Source: an uncultured Shewanella sp.
Lineage (GTDB): Bacteria > Pseudomonadota > Gammaproteobacteria > Enterobacterales > Shewanellaceae
Reading direction: 5' to 3'
Assembly: GCF_947501225.1 (NCBI RefSeq)
Contig: NZ_CANMUW010000002.1
Location: 310,001 to 374,000, forward strand
DNA length: 64,000 bases
The position numbers and the translations under genes were made by a program. Under the pieces are notes generated by a model. That model had not been told where the DNA came from, made no database searches, and was given only the letters and a program-made list of their open reading frames with translations. Position 1 is the stretch's first letter. Every line of letters starts with the position of its first letter. Shown in pieces: positions 16,541-26,728 of the stretch.

Positions 16541-19500
16541 CTTTAACCCTTAATCTATATAGCAATACGATTAGTAATAATATCCAATAAAAACTAATTG
16601 CACCGCCTCCACTAGTTTTTGAAGAAGGCTGAGTAACAATAACAGTAACGATTCCATGAGCAGTTCCTCCAACACCATCACTAACCAGATACTCAATAGT
16701 ATCAGTACCTATAAAAGTATCTGATGAAGTATAATTCAATGTTTGATCTTCATTAATACTGACTGAGCCAAACTCAGCGGTAGCTGAAAGTATTGTGAGT
16801 TGATCACTATCCGTATCAGTATCATTTGCCAAAACATTAACAGTTATCGTTACCCCAGGTTTTGTATAAACAGATTCATTGTTGACTATTGGCGTTCTGT
16901 TTCGTATTAGAACAACAACCTTAGCACTGTCATTGCCACCATTATTATCAGAAATAACATAGCTAAGTTCATCATCGCCTAAATAGCCTTCAGGAGCCGA
17001 ATAGATTAATGCATTGTTACTAATTTCCACATTACCATGCTGAGCTATTGCACTCAGTATACTCAACATATCACCATCATTATCAGTATCATTTTCAAGT
17101 ACTTCTATAGTAACCGTTTCATTCTTGCCAATTTCTACCGTATCATCATTAGCAATAGGGAAACTGTTAGCGGAAGTATAAATAACAACCCCTCCAGGAT
17201 CTCTGATCTCACCATTTGCAACACCATCTGCATCATTAGGCCCACCATCTTCTAACATCAAACGAACACACCAGAACCCCTCAGTTAAACCAAGTTGGTA
17301 CTTTTCACTGTCAGGTGAAGGGCAATACCCCTCTTCACCTTGAGTGCTGGCTATTTGGTTATTGGCATCTTCGACAAAATTAGTCCAGCCAATATCGGGA
17401 AGGTACTTTCTATAAATAGCATCGGTGGGAATTGGTTGTAACTGCGGCAAAGTAATAAGGTATACCTGCCCTTTGGCTATTTGAGAAATAGTAAAATCAA
17501 AAATGCCTCCAATATTAGTTGTCTCGCTATCTTCGGGAATCGAATTACTTTGTGCGCTGCCATCGTACAGAGTGGCTCCACCACTTTCTCCTCCCATAGC
17601 AGTCGCACCCAAAGATAAGCAGCCACTGAGCTCTCCCTCTATTAAGAAGCTTGAGTTTTTATCAACTTGCTCTAGCAAGATATTACAAGCTGCAATATTA
17701 TCCAGGTAATCAGGGATACCATCGGCATCAACATCTCCAAAACCTTCGATAACATCTTGAATACCATCTCCGTCAGAGTCATCATTGGTCAATACTGGCA
17801 AGCTGTCTACAACTTCAATAAACATGCTAGTTTCATTGCTTAGTGGCTGTACTCCATCATCACTGACTAAAAGTCTGACTTCATAGGTCCCCCCGTTTAA
17901 TTCGAGAGGAGAAAAGGTAAAGCTTCGCTCATCCGTATCTAAATCTATTAACTCTTCCGAAACGCCACTCCAGTCGTATATATGATTATCATTTTTATTA
18001 CCATCAAACAGTGTCGAAGTAACAACTACGTCTCCTCCGCTTTTTAAAAGTAATATACTTGAGTCACCACCCTGCTGAATATCAAGTGAAATAATAGGGG
18101 CAATATTCTTCTCAGTAATGATGACATTATGAGTTGGCGAGTTTGAATTAAGTAACGGATCTAAAGTCAGTTGTAATAATTCATCCCCTTCTGAAACACC
18201 ATCATCCAGAGTACTGAATTCAATACGCCCCTCAATGCCAGATTCAATAACCAAAACCGTATCGGTTAAATCGTGGTCATTGGTACCCGCACTACCCGAT
18301 AAACTGTAATTGATCTCTAAAGGGTAATCTGGAGAGCTTCCATTAAGAAGAACATCGACTCTAACACTTTGACCTTCTGCAACCGTTTGTTCCTGAGACA
18401 AATGAATCAACGGGTTTACTTTTACCGTTTGTGTGGCTGTCACACTGTTTCCATGAACATCAACGGCCTGCCAATATATAAAATGCCTACCTGGAGTAAA
18501 GTAGTCGTTGTCATCCAGTAAAGTCACAGGAACTGGGTTCCCACTGCTATCAACAGCAACGGCTACCCCCAAGTCAACCTGAGTTTGGAATCCGCTGGCA
18601 TTAATTTCAATATTCTCTGGTAGAGTGATAACAGGAAGGCTTTCATCATTCATAGCCAATACATGGATCAATATTTCTGCCGTTCCGCTACCATCATTTC
18701 CATCGGTAATTCCGTATTGAACGACTGTATCACCTACAAACCCGGCTAATGATTGATATAAAACGGTACTCTTATTTTGGACCGTAGCAACACCTAGATC
18801 AGCTGAAGATACAACAACTGTTAATGTGTCCCCGTCAGCATCGGTATCATTGTCTAACACCGATATCTCTATCGATTCACCTGACTGTATGGTGACCTCA
18901 TCATCAAGAGCCACCGGGTCATCATTATTATTTCTGACAGTGATGCTTACTGTTCCGTTATTGGAATCCAATTTGCCATCGAAGGCTTTATAGGTAAAGC
19001 TATCTTCGCCGGCAAAATCCATATTCGGTGTATAGGTTAAACTGGGAGCTTTACCGCTGAGTACACCACCAGACGGTTGAGTAACAACAGAATAAGTTAA
19101 AGCATCACCGTCAGCATCGGTTCCCGATAATATAACAGCCAACGCCACCTCTTCATCAGTACCTACAGCTTGATCAATAACAACTGGCGCATCATTAGCA
19201 TTGTTGATAGCAATACTAATTGTTCCTATGCCGGAATCAACAGAGCCATCATTGGCTTTATATGTGAAACTGTCTACACCGGCATAATCTGCATTAGGCG
19301 TATAGGTTAAACTGGGAGCATTACCGCTAAGAACACCATGAGATGGTTGACTAACAACAGAGAAAGTTAAAGTGTCACCATCTGCATCGGTACCTGTTAA
19401 TGTAATCGCCAGTGCTACATCCTCATCAGTACTCACTGCTTGAGCAATAACAACCGGTATATCATTCGAAGGAGCGATAGCAACATTGACAGTAATATCA

Positions 19501-22500
19501 TCACTCAGGCCATTGCCATCATCTACCCTTACAACAAAACTGTCACTACCGTTAAAATCTCGATTTGGGATGTAACCGATATTTTTAGATGTCCCCGTAC
19601 CTGAAGCACTTGCTGTACCATTAATCGCCGGAGTCGTAATGCTCCATGTTAAGGTATCTCCTTGATCATCGGTTGCATTTAAACTAAGAGAAAAGCTGGT
19701 AGGGCTGCCATCTTCATCCATATTTACGAGTGTTGAAATGCCTTGAGTTATTACTGGTGCGGTATTATTAGTAGAAACCGTAACTAAGCCACTTTCCACA
19801 TTTAAGCTCGTTGAATTTGCATCAATATTGATTGCTGCAATGGCGCTATAGGTCAAATTCGCCCAGGAGACTTGTCCTGCCGTCGCGGCAACAGCAAGAC
19901 TGTTGCCGTTAGAAGTCGTCGACAGCGTGCCCGGCGCATCTGTCTCTGCCCCCTGATTCTCATCGGTTAACGTTATGATCTCAATGAAATCGGTATCGAC
20001 ATTGCCCGCCGCATCCTGAGCCTGCAGAGTAACGGGTCCCATATTGGCACCTTGAATCACTGCAGTTAGAGGTTGAATCGTAAACACCAGCTGAGTCGCA
20101 GTGACGGCAACCGTTGTCCCACTGCCATTGTTTACGGCCGTGGTTGCCCCCATGGTGGTTCCTCCGCCGCTGGTGACATCGGTATCACCGTCAACCGACA
20201 GAATATAAGTTTGCCCCTCCGTTAAACCGGTATTGTCTCCGTAATACGCATTAACCGTATAGATCTCAGAGAGACCGTCGGCGACGGATATCGCCAGGCC
20301 ACTGAAGGTGATGGTATCCACACCAACGCTGCCGACCACATTGGTTGCATCCGGGCCGTTTAAACGAAATACCACTTTATTTTCGTCACCGGTTCCGGTG
20401 ACATTGACCACGATTTGGCTGATATCCATCGCCAAGGCGTCACTGCTGCCACCATCGGTTAAAGTAAAGTCAAAGATATCAACCGCCGCCCCAGTGGTAG
20501 TGGCTGTCGTCGGCAAAGCGACCGGCTCGGTTACGCCGGCGCTGGCCGTTAAATCCCCATCGGTATTGCCCGTAACCGCAACGTTACTACTTTCAACATT
20601 GAAGCTCGTTGAATTTGCATCAATATTGATTGCTGCAATAACGTCATAAGTCAAATTGGCCCAGGAGACTTGACCCGCCGTCGCGGCAACAGCAAGACTG
20701 CTGCCGTTAGAGGTCGTCGACAGCGTGCCCGGTGCATCTGTCTCTGCCCCCTGATTCTCATCGGTTAACGTTATGATCTCAGCGAAATCGGTATCGACAT
20801 TGCCCGCCGCATCCTGAGCCTGCAGAGTAACGGGCCCCATATTGACGCTGGTCGCCACAGTCGCACCGGGTTGAGCACTAAACACCAGCTGAGTCGCAGT
20901 GACGGCAACCGTTGTACCACTGCCATTGTTTACGGCCGTGGTTGCCCCCATGGTAGTTCCTCCGCCGCTGGTGACATCGGTATCACCGTCAACCGACAGA
21001 ATATATGTTTGCCCCTCCGTTAAACCGGTATTGTCTCCGTAATACGCATTAACCGTATAGATCTCCGAGAGACCGTCGGCGACGGATATCGCCAGGCCAC
21101 TGAAGGTGATGGTATCCACACCAACACTGCCGACCACATTGGTTGCATCCGGACCGTTTAAACGAAATACCACTTTATTTTCGTCACCGGTTCCGGTGAC
21201 ATTGACCACGATTTGACTGATATCCATCGCCAAGGCGTCACTGCTGCCGCCATCGGTTAAAGTAAAGTCAAAGATATCAACCGCCGCCCCAGTGGTAGTG
21301 GCTGTCGTCGGCAAAGCGACCGGCTCGGTTACGCCGGCGCTGGCCGTTAAATCCCCATCGGTATTGCCCGTAACCGCAACGTTACTACTTTCAACATTGA
21401 AGCTCGTTGAATTTGCATCAATATTGATTGCCGCAATAACGTCATAGGTCAAATTAGCCCAGGAGACTTGACCCGCCGTCGCGGCAACAGCAAGACTGCT
21501 GCCGTTAGAGGTCGTCGACAGCGTGCCCGGCGCATCTGTCTCTGCCCCCTGATTCTCATCGGTTAAGGTAATGATCTCAACGAAATCGGTATCGACATTG
21601 CCCGCCGCATCCTGAGCCTGCAGAGTAACGGGCCCCATGTTGACGCTGGTCGCCACAGTCGCACCGGGTTGAGCACTAAACACCAGCTGAGTCGCAGTGA
21701 CGGCAACCGTTGTCCCACTGCCATTGTTCACGGCCGTGGTTGCCCCCATGGCGGTACCTCCGCCGCTGGTGACATCGGTATCACCATCAACCGACAGAAT
21801 ATAAGTTTGTCCCTCCGTTAAACCGGTATTGTCTCCGTAATACGCATTAACCGTATAGATCTCCGAGAGACCGTCGGCGACGGATATCGCCAGGCCACTG
21901 AAGGTGATGGTATCCACACCAACGCTGCCGACCACATTGGTTGCATCCGGGCCGTTTAAACGAAATACCACTTTATTTTCGTCACCGGTTCCGGTGACAT
22001 TGACCACAATTTGGCTGATATCCATCGCCAAGGCGTCACCGCCGCCGCCATCGGTTAAAGTAAAGTCAAAGATATCAACCGCCGCCCCAGTGGTAGTGGC
22101 AGTAGTCGGCAAAGCAACCGGCTCGGTTACGCCGGCGCTGGCCGTTAAATCCCCATCGGTATTGCCCGTAACTGCAATATTACTACTTTCGACATTGAAG
22201 CTCGTTGAATTTGCATCAATATTGATTGCCGCAATAACATCATAGGTCAAATTGGCCCAGGAGACTTGACCCGCCGTCGCGGCAACAGCAAGACTGCTGC
22301 CGTTAGAGGTCGTCGACAGCGTGCCCGTCGCATCTGTCTCTGCCCCCTGATTCTCATCGGTTAACGTTATGAGCTCAGTGAAATCGGTATCGACATTGCC
22401 CGCCGCATCCTGAGCCTGCAGAGTAACGGGCCCCATGTTGGTATTGGTTACCACAGTCGCACCGGGTTGAGCACTAAACACCAGCTGAGTCGCAGTGACG

Positions 22501-23066
22501 GCAACCGTTGTCCCACTGCCATTGTTTACGGCCGTGGTTGCCCCCATAGTAGTTCCTCCGCCGCTGGTGACATCGGTATCACCATCAACCGACAGAATAT
22601 AAGTTTGCCCCTCCGTTAAACCGGTATTGTCTCCGTAATACGCATTAACCGTATAGATCTCCGAGAGACCGTCGGCGACGGATATCGCCAGGCCACTGAA
22701 GGTGATGGTATTCACACCAACGCTGCCGACCACATTGGTTACATCCGGGCCGTTTAAACGAAATACCACTTTATTTTCGTCACCGGTTCCGGTGACATTG
22801 ACCACAATTTGGCTGATATCCATCGCCAAGGCGTCACCGCCGCCGCCATCAGTTAAAGTAAAGTCAAAGATATCAACCGCCGCCCCAGTGGTAGTGGCAG
22901 TCGTCGGCAAAGCAACCGGCTCGGTTACGCCTGCGCTGGCCGTTAAGTTACCATCGGCATCAGCTAACACAGCCCCATGTACCACCAAAGAAGAAGTAAT
23001 TATGAATGTCTTAAGTAACCAATCGAACGATCTGTTTTCTTTAAGGAATGAGCTAAAAAACAACAT
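16530..23066 (-). CDS. Giant multi-repeat surface protein with GlyGly-CTERM anchor
   Basis: A 2178-aa exported protein. A signal peptide ends near residue 36 (VLADA). Residues 38-1101 are four almost identical 266-aa units, each from DG(D/N)LTASAGVTEPV onward. Then come cadherin-like/Big_9 tandem repeats (NDAPVVIDQAVGTDEE; LSGTDADGDALTYSVV), a HYR-like domain (FIYWQAVDVHGNSVTATQTV), a Calx-beta-like part (VAEGQSVRVDVLLNGS), a calcium-type DSDGDGIQD/DVDADGIPD segment, and two more Big_9 repeats. The C-terminus, SGGGAISFYWILLLIVLLYR plus basic residues, fits GlyGly-CTERM: cleavage by rhombosortase and export by type II secretion. It is likely an adhesin or biofilm matrix protein. The DNA identity of the repeats makes copy-number change by recombination likely. 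Confidence 0.88.
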   Translation of the reverse strand: MLFFSSFLKENRSFDWLLKTFIITSSLVVHGAVLADADGNLTASAGVTEPVALPTTATTTGAAVDIFDFTLTDGGGGDALAMDISQIVVNVTGTGDENKVVFRLNGPDVTNVVGSVGVNTITFSGLAISVADGLSEIYTVNAYYGDNTGLTEGQTYILSVDGDTDVTSGGGTTMGATTAVNNGSGTTVAVTATQLVFSAQPGATVVTNTNMGPVTLQAQDAAGNVDTDFTELITLTDENQGAETDATGTLSTTSNGSSLAVAATAGQVSWANLTYDVIAAINIDANSTSFNVESSNIAVTGNTDGDLTASAGVTEPVALPTTATTTGAAVDIFDFTLTDGGGGDALAMDISQIVVNVTGTGDENKVVFRLNGPDATNVVGSVGVDTITFSGLAISVADGLSEIYTVNAYYGDNTGLTEGQTYILSVDGDTDVTSGGGTAMGATTAVNNGSGTTVAVTATQLVFSAQPGATVATSVNMGPVTLQAQDAAGNVDTDFVEIITLTDENQGAETDAPGTLSTTSNGSSLAVAATAGQVSWANLTYDVIAAINIDANSTSFNVESSNVAVTGNTDGDLTASAGVTEPVALPTTATTTGAAVDIFDFTLTDGGSSDALAMDISQIVVNVTGTGDENKVVFRLNGPDATNVVGSVGVDTITFSGLAISVADGLSEIYTVNAYYGDNTGLTEGQTYILSVDGDTDVTSGGGTTMGATTAVNNGSGTTVAVTATQLVFSAQPGATVATSVNMGPVTLQAQDAAGNVDTDFAEIITLTDENQGAETDAPGTLSTTSNGSSLAVAATAGQVSWANLTYDVIAAINIDANSTSFNVESSNVAVTGNTDGDLTASAGVTEPVALPTTATTTGAAVDIFDFTLTDGGSSDALAMDISQIVVNVTGTGDENKVVFRLNGPDATNVVGSVGVDTITFSGLAISVADGLSEIYTVNAYYGDNTGLTEGQTYILSVDGDTDVTSGGGTTMGATTAVNNGSGTTVAVTATQLVFTIQPLTAVIQGANMGPVTLQAQDAAGNVDTDFIEIITLTDENQGAETDAPGTLSTTSNGNSLAVAATAGQVSWANLTYSAIAAINIDANSTSLNVESGLVTVSTNNTAPVITQGISTLVNMDEDGSPTSFSLSLNATDDQGDTLTWSITTPAINGTASASGTGTSKNIGYIPNRDFNGSDSFVVRVDDGNGLSDDITVNVAIAPSNDIPVVIAQAVSTDEDVALAITLTGTDADGDTLTFSVVSQPSHGVLSGNAPSLTYTPNADYAGVDSFTYKANDGSVDSGIGTISIAINNANDAPVVIDQAVGTDEEVALAVILSGTDADGDALTYSVVTQPSGGVLSGKAPSLTYTPNMDFAGEDSFTYKAFDGKLDSNNGTVSITVRNNNDDPVALDDEVTIQSGESIEISVLDNDTDADGDTLTVVVSSADLGVATVQNKSTVLYQSLAGFVGDTVVQYGITDGNDGSGTAEILIHVLAMNDESLPVITLPENIEINASGFQTQVDLGVAVAVDSSGNPVPVTLLDDNDYFTPGRHFIYWQAVDVHGNSVTATQTVKVNPLIHLSQEQTVAEGQSVRVDVLLNGSSPDYPLEINYSLSGSAGTNDHDLTDTVLVIESGIEGRIEFSTLDDGVSEGDELLQLTLDPLLNSNSPTHNVIITEKNIAPIISLDIQQGGDSSILLLKSGGDVVVTSTLFDGNKNDNHIYDWSGVSEELIDLDTDERSFTFSPLELNGGTYEVRLLVSDDGVQPLSNETSMFIEVVDSLPVLTNDDSDGDGIQDVIEGFGDVDADGIPDYLDNIAACNILLEQVDKNSSFLIEGELSGCLSLGATAMGGESGGATLYDGSAQSNSIPEDSETTNIGGIFDFTISQIAKGQVYLITLPQLQPIPTDAIYRKYLPDIGWTNFVEDANNQIASTQGEEGYCPSPDSEKYQLGLTEGFWCVRLMLEDGGPNDADGVANGEIRDPGGVVIYTSANSFPIANDDTVEIGKNETVTIEVLENDTDNDGDMLSILSAIAQHGNVEISNNALIYSAPEGYLGDDELSYVISDNNGGNDSAKVVVLIRNRTPIVNNESVYTKPGVTITVNVLANDTDTDSDQLTILSATAEFGSVSINEDQTLNYTSSDTFIGTDTIEYLVSDGVGGTAHGIVTVIVTQPSSKTSGGGAISFYWILLLIVLLYRLRVKVKD
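19764..22955 (-). repeat. Four tandem 798-bp coding repeats
   Basis: Units at 22955-22158, 22157-21360, 21359-20562 and 20561-19764 keep the reading frame (798 = 3 x 266) and differ at few positions over long stretches. The most downstream unit (20561-19764) diverges most towards its end, where TVSTNN replaces the AVTGNTD junction. Confidence 0.95.
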
Positions 23067-23662
23067 GATGAGATACCTGACCGACTTTGTGTTTTATCTA
23101 ACATTAGTTCAATTATTCCGCTTATCAACATTATTCTCTGGGAATTGATTATCTCCCTATAGAATCAGGGTAATTCGTTGATAACACCGAAATTCAAAAG
23201 CAGCTCTTAAGACCCTAAATCATAACTTTGACAACTCATTTATCTGAGTCGTACTACACCATGAGTTTTCACTTCCCATTGGAGCATCCCGTAGAGCAAT
23301 AGTTACAGGTGATCTACCTACACTCTTCCACCTTCTTGGCGGGTATCGCAATTGGCTTTCTCTACTTGCGGTCAAACACCATAATTTCAGCCCCTGAGCC
23401 GATAATTTATCTCTACCGAAACAGGAGCAGGAGAAGCCCATAGTTACACATTTTACTCAAAAAACAATGGCATATTAACAGTTGAATTTACCAACCAACT
23501 CAAGTTCGGTGCCTTCGACTTTTGCAGGCACAAATTTATATGGATGCAACTGACCATAAAGTCAGACTCAAAAAAAATTTAAAATAATTAACCCCTTTTC
23601 ATTTTTGTGTCGTTTATAGGGTTATCGAAACAGAAACACAGATACAATTTTTTGGAGCATTC
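23067..23662. other. Intergenic gap between giant protein gene and ecotin gene
   Basis: About 600 bases between two divergent genes. It should hold both promoters. A 73-codon minus-strand frame at 23220-23441 has unusual composition (rich in Cys, Trp, Arg) and no family resemblance, so it is not called. No clear operator or terminator was recognised. Confidence 0.4.
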
Positions 23663-24250
23663 ATGAATTCATTCACATCAAGAACCGCCAAGCACGCATT
23701 CTCGGCAACCGCATTAGCACTCTCACTTCTTTCATTTAATGCACTGGCAACCAGCCCTGCGCACCCAAACGGACATAATCAGAATATGATCTCCAACCAG
23801 GTCTTCTCGGCGACAAATTATCAGCGCCTGGACGCGACAAAGATGTTCCCTATCCCGGCCGAAGGCATGGAACAGCACATACTTACCCTGCCAAGGCTCA
23901 GCGACGAGTCAAACTACATGGTTGAGATCCAGATAGGGCAAACCAAGATGCTAGATTGTAATAAGCAGATGCTAACGGGTGAACTGAAGCAGCACTCGGT
24001 CAAAGGTTGGGGCTACAACTATTACCAGGTAGACAGCATCACTGAAGGTCCCAGCACACGCATGGCTTGCATACATAAAGCTGAGCACGCTGAGGCATTT
24101 GTGCAGATAAGAGACGAGCTGAAGCTTAGCTATGATAGCCGTCTGGCCAAGGTGTTCTATCTGCCCCAAGGGAGTGAGCTAAGATACCGGGTGTGGAAAG
24201 TAGAGAGCCAGTTTAGCTATTCAAAATCGGCAGTCGCCGGCAACAGCTAA
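23663..24250 (+). CDS. eco: Ecotin, periplasmic serine protease inhibitor
   Basis: A 195-aa ecotin with a longer N-terminus than the E. coli protein. A signal peptide ends near residue 29 (NALA). The family core is clear: [50 protein letters not shown], then the reactive-site loop [11 protein letters not shown] and LRYRVWKVE near the end. The loop disulphide cysteines are present. At the P1 position, where E. coli ecotin has Met, this protein has Arg (ST-R-MAC), favouring trypsin-like targets. Ecotin dimers block foreign proteases in the periplasm. GGAG lies eight bases before the ATG. It is convergent with nrdD. Confidence 0.95.
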   Translation: MNSFTSRTAKHAFSATALALSLLSFNALATSPAHPNGHNQNMISNQVFSATNYQRLDATKMFPIPAEGMEQHILTLPRLSDESNYMVEIQIGQTKMLDCNKQMLTGELKQHSVKGWGYNYYQVDSITEGPSTRMACIHKAEHAEAFVQIRDELKLSYDSRLAKVFYLPQGSELRYRVWKVESQFSYSKSAVAGNS

Positions 24251-24320
24251 CTTTCAATAATTCACTTTTTAAGCTCATGCTCTAAGCCAGAGCATCGGCA
24301 AGTTATCGACGTGCGGTGAC

Positions 24321-24357
24321 TAAAAAGGACAAAGCGCTTTCCTTAGGCTTTGTCCTT
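24321..24357. terminator. Intrinsic terminator shared by ecotin and nrdD genes
   Basis: Perfect ten-base arms AAGGACAAAG / CTTTGTCCTT, with a TTTTTA run on the minus strand just after the stem. It lies between the convergent genes and is best suited to end nrdD transcription. Confidence 0.85.
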
Positions 24358-24384
24358 GCTATCAAACAATCACTTCGGGTGAGA

Positions 24385-26184
24385 TCAGCTCACCTTCTTC
24401 AGCCTGGTTTCCTCACGATGATAGTGCCTTAACGCGTGCTCCTTCTGCCTTGGCTCACTGAAACTGGTGACTCTCTTGAGGTAGCCAATCACCCGTGTAG
24501 CCCAATCGATATCCTGACTGTTACAGACGCTACAGGCGTGTAAGGTTCGCTTATCTATGTGATTACAGGTGTTGCAGATGGTCACCTTCACGTTAGTGGT
24601 CCAGTAGTTACACCCTGTCCTTGCTGCTATCTGGTATATCTTGAAATACTGCTCTGGATCCGGACTCTCATCCAGGTTCAGATGCAGCGCCGAGCCTCCG
24701 TCCAGGAACTGGGTCAGCTCTTTGCCATGAAGCACAAATTTATCCACCAGGTTTATCGATTCATCCTCTACCGGATAGAAGTAGGAGTTATAGCAATCCC
24801 TGTTAACCTTAAGCCCGGACTTTCTGTCCCACTTGGCGTTCTTGACGCCTAAGTTTTCGGCCGGCACAAATTCGGTATTAAACTTATAGCCCCAGCGACG
24901 GCTCGCATCTTTATTTGCCTGGTAGATGATCTTCAGCTGGCGTTCAACGAATGCCTTATAGTCACTGTTATTGCCTGCCACAATGCCTTGAGACTCAGCA
25001 GCCTCGACCATGCCGTTGATGCCTATGGTCAAAAACTGCTTATCGAGATGAATAAAGCCGGCATCGTACACAGGAAGCATGCCACACGCCTGATAGTGCT
25101 CCATCAGCTTCCTGTAAGCCACCTGATACTTTTGAATCTTTTCAATCTCGCCACGCAGATCTTTACCCTGCTGAATGACACGACTCAGATTCAGCGTGAT
25201 AACGTTAATAGAGCCCGTAGCAACGCCGCCCGCACCTAAGGTGTAGGAGAAGCTATTGTCGGCAATTTCGTTACGCAGGCGACAGCAGGATGCCAGGGAG
25301 TCGGCGCTGTCCGACATATAGACGAAGAAGCTATTCCCTTGTGACATCTGATCACTACAGAACTCGGCAAACTCCACATCTGCCACCTGCCCCTGGTTAG
25401 TCAACATAGCCGCGGTAACAACGGGGTATGTCAGCAGGGCTATCTCCCGCTCCTTACCAAACCAGTCCATGAAGAACTTCTGCAGTTTATTTATCGATGC
25501 CCAGTTAGGTGCGTCGCCATCGGGGAACACAAAGTTTTCAAACATGGCATTGAGGAAGTTCTCCGAAAACAGGGAGATATTCCAGAATACCGATTGATAT
25601 CCACGAGCCGCGGCGGGTTGGTTAAGGCTGTAGACCACGTGCTGCAGGTGCGCCTCAATCTTATCTTTAGCAGTGACCGTATAGTCATCGCCGTAGTCTT
25701 TACGGGCAAAATGGTCGAAATAGGTCAGAAACTCAACCGTCGCGACCGCACCGGCAAACTGGGCGCTGACGGCAAACACTAAATTAACGAAACAACCGCA
25801 AAAAGATTCTAAATGAAGGGGAGCTAACGACTCTCCACCGAGCTTAGTCAACCCATCGAGCAACATGGGATAGAGAGAGAGACTCACACAGTAGGGCTTG
25901 AGTGAACTCTCGTCGTGGGCATAGATCAGGTGCTCATTGATACTCCCCTCATACTCCTCGGCCAGAGACGAACCGAACAAGCTTGCGATCTGGCTCTTCA
26001 TCAGATGCCTGTTTACCGCAATATTGATATCCTTATTCAGTTCGGTCTCGAGTGTCGCCAGGTTTTTAGTACTGACATTGGCGTTGGCATCATACTTAGA
26101 CCCATCTGCAGCATTAGCCGCATCGATGTAATCTTGTATAAACTGCACTTTCTCTTCGATTAGCGCCGAGGGTATGTGTTCCAT
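24385..26184 (-). CDS. nrdD: Anaerobic (class III) ribonucleoside-triphosphate reductase, short form
   Basis: A 599-aa class III reductase that makes dNTPs without oxygen. Visible features are the active-site region SADSLASCCRLRNEI, a C-terminal zinc site with CNTCNH and CSVCNS pairs, and the glycyl-radical segment ATRVIGYLKR with the radical glycine at about residue 567. It is about 110 residues shorter than the E. coli enzyme. The N-terminus starts at the segment that normally follows the ATP-cone, so the allosteric ATP-cone appears to be missing. The activase gene lies 12 bases upstream (order nrdG-nrdD, the reverse of E. coli). Upstream NrdR boxes and an FNR-type box fit anaerobic control. 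Confidence 0.94.
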   Translation of the reverse strand: MEHIPSALIEEKVQFIQDYIDAANAADGSKYDANANVSTKNLATLETELNKDINIAVNRHLMKSQIASLFGSSLAEEYEGSINEHLIYAHDESSLKPYCVSLSLYPMLLDGLTKLGGESLAPLHLESFCGCFVNLVFAVSAQFAGAVATVEFLTYFDHFARKDYGDDYTVTAKDKIEAHLQHVVYSLNQPAAARGYQSVFWNISLFSENFLNAMFENFVFPDGDAPNWASINKLQKFFMDWFGKEREIALLTYPVVTAAMLTNQGQVADVEFAEFCSDQMSQGNSFFVYMSDSADSLASCCRLRNEIADNSFSYTLGAGGVATGSINVITLNLSRVIQQGKDLRGEIEKIQKYQVAYRKLMEHYQACGMLPVYDAGFIHLDKQFLTIGINGMVEAAESQGIVAGNNSDYKAFVERQLKIIYQANKDASRRWGYKFNTEFVPAENLGVKNAKWDRKSGLKVNRDCYNSYFYPVEDESINLVDKFVLHGKELTQFLDGGSALHLNLDESPDPEQYFKIYQIAARTGCNYWTTNVKVTICNTCNHIDKRTLHACSVCNSQDIDWATRVIGYLKRVTSFSEPRQKEHALRHYHREETRLKKVS

Positions 26185-26196
26185 TATTTGATATCC

Positions 26197-26649
26197 TTAA
26201 TCTTTAATGAATTTATAGTTAATTATTTTATTTTGAGCTAAATCGTAAAACTTCTGATTTGTATCAGGACTATCCAGCCCGCCAACTTGATCATCGAACT
26301 CACCTGTTTTAAGGAAATCCAGTTGAGCACGGATCTCTGCATCGACATGTTCTCGTCCGGTATAAAGACAGGTTTTAAACCCCATCTTCTTAGCGATTAC
26401 CAGATACCCGATCAACACCTTCGGCTGCCACTCTCCACCGAAAAACAAGATACAGCTGACAAAGCCGTGATATTGATTGAGGTAGTTGCTATAGCGTTCC
26501 TCATTCAGTGGCTCGCCATACTCCTCATTCCAGAGCTCTGTCGAATGGCATCCTCTGCAACCTACATCACAACCGGTAATACTAAACAGCAAGGAGATCT
26601 CACCGGGAACCTCTTGCATGACCACTTGAGCGGGTAGAGAGTTAAACAT
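26197..26649 (-). CDS. nrdG: Anaerobic ribonucleotide reductase activase (radical SAM)
   Basis: A 150-aa radical SAM activase. The iron-sulphur cluster motif CDVGCRGCH (CxxxCxxC) lies at about residues 27-35 with the family context FSITGCDVGCRGCHSTELW, and the GGEW motif (FFGGEWQP) follows. It installs the glycyl radical on NrdD using SAM and reduced flavodoxin. It is co-transcribed with nrdD, whose start follows after 12 bases. The promoter region upstream carries tandem NrdR-like boxes and an FNR/EtrA-like box. Confidence 0.93.
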   Translation of the reverse strand: MFNSLPAQVVMQEVPGEISLLFSITGCDVGCRGCHSTELWNEEYGEPLNEERYSNYLNQYHGFVSCILFFGGEWQPKVLIGYLVIAKKMGFKTCLYTGREHVDAEIRAQLDFLKTGEFDDQVGGLDSPDTNQKFYDLAQNKIINYKFIKD

Positions 26650-26654
26650 GCTTA

Positions 26655-26670
26655 CACCTATATATAGTGC
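26655..26670 (-). promoter_or_regulatory. NrdR box 1 upstream of nrdG
   Basis: CACCTATATATAGTGC matches the palindromic NrdR box (ACA-CTATATATAG-TGT type) in its entire ten-base core. It begins six bases before the nrdG start codon and is paired with a second box exactly 31 bases upstream. Confidence 0.75.
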
Positions 26671-26685
26671 TTAAACAAAAAACAT

Positions 26686-26701
26686 ACACAAGATATAGTA
26701 A
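26686..26701 (-). promoter_or_regulatory. NrdR box 2 upstream of nrdG
   Basis: ACACAAGATATAGTAA is a weaker box, with its core 31 bases from that of box 1. This is the same-face spacing (about three helical turns) known for tandem NrdR sites on nrd operons. Confidence 0.65.
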
Positions 26702-26728
26702 ACTGTGAACATGCAATGTGGTGAACTC

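Noticed and set aside
20308..23148. Plus-strand open frames of about 113-148 codons inside the giant gene
   Set aside because: Antisense frames that recur once per 798-bp repeat. No independent start signals or protein-like features.
23220..23441. 73-codon minus-strand frame between the giant gene and ecotin
   Set aside because: Odd composition rich in Cys/Trp/Arg, no clear ribosome site, no family resemblance. Treated as non-coding.
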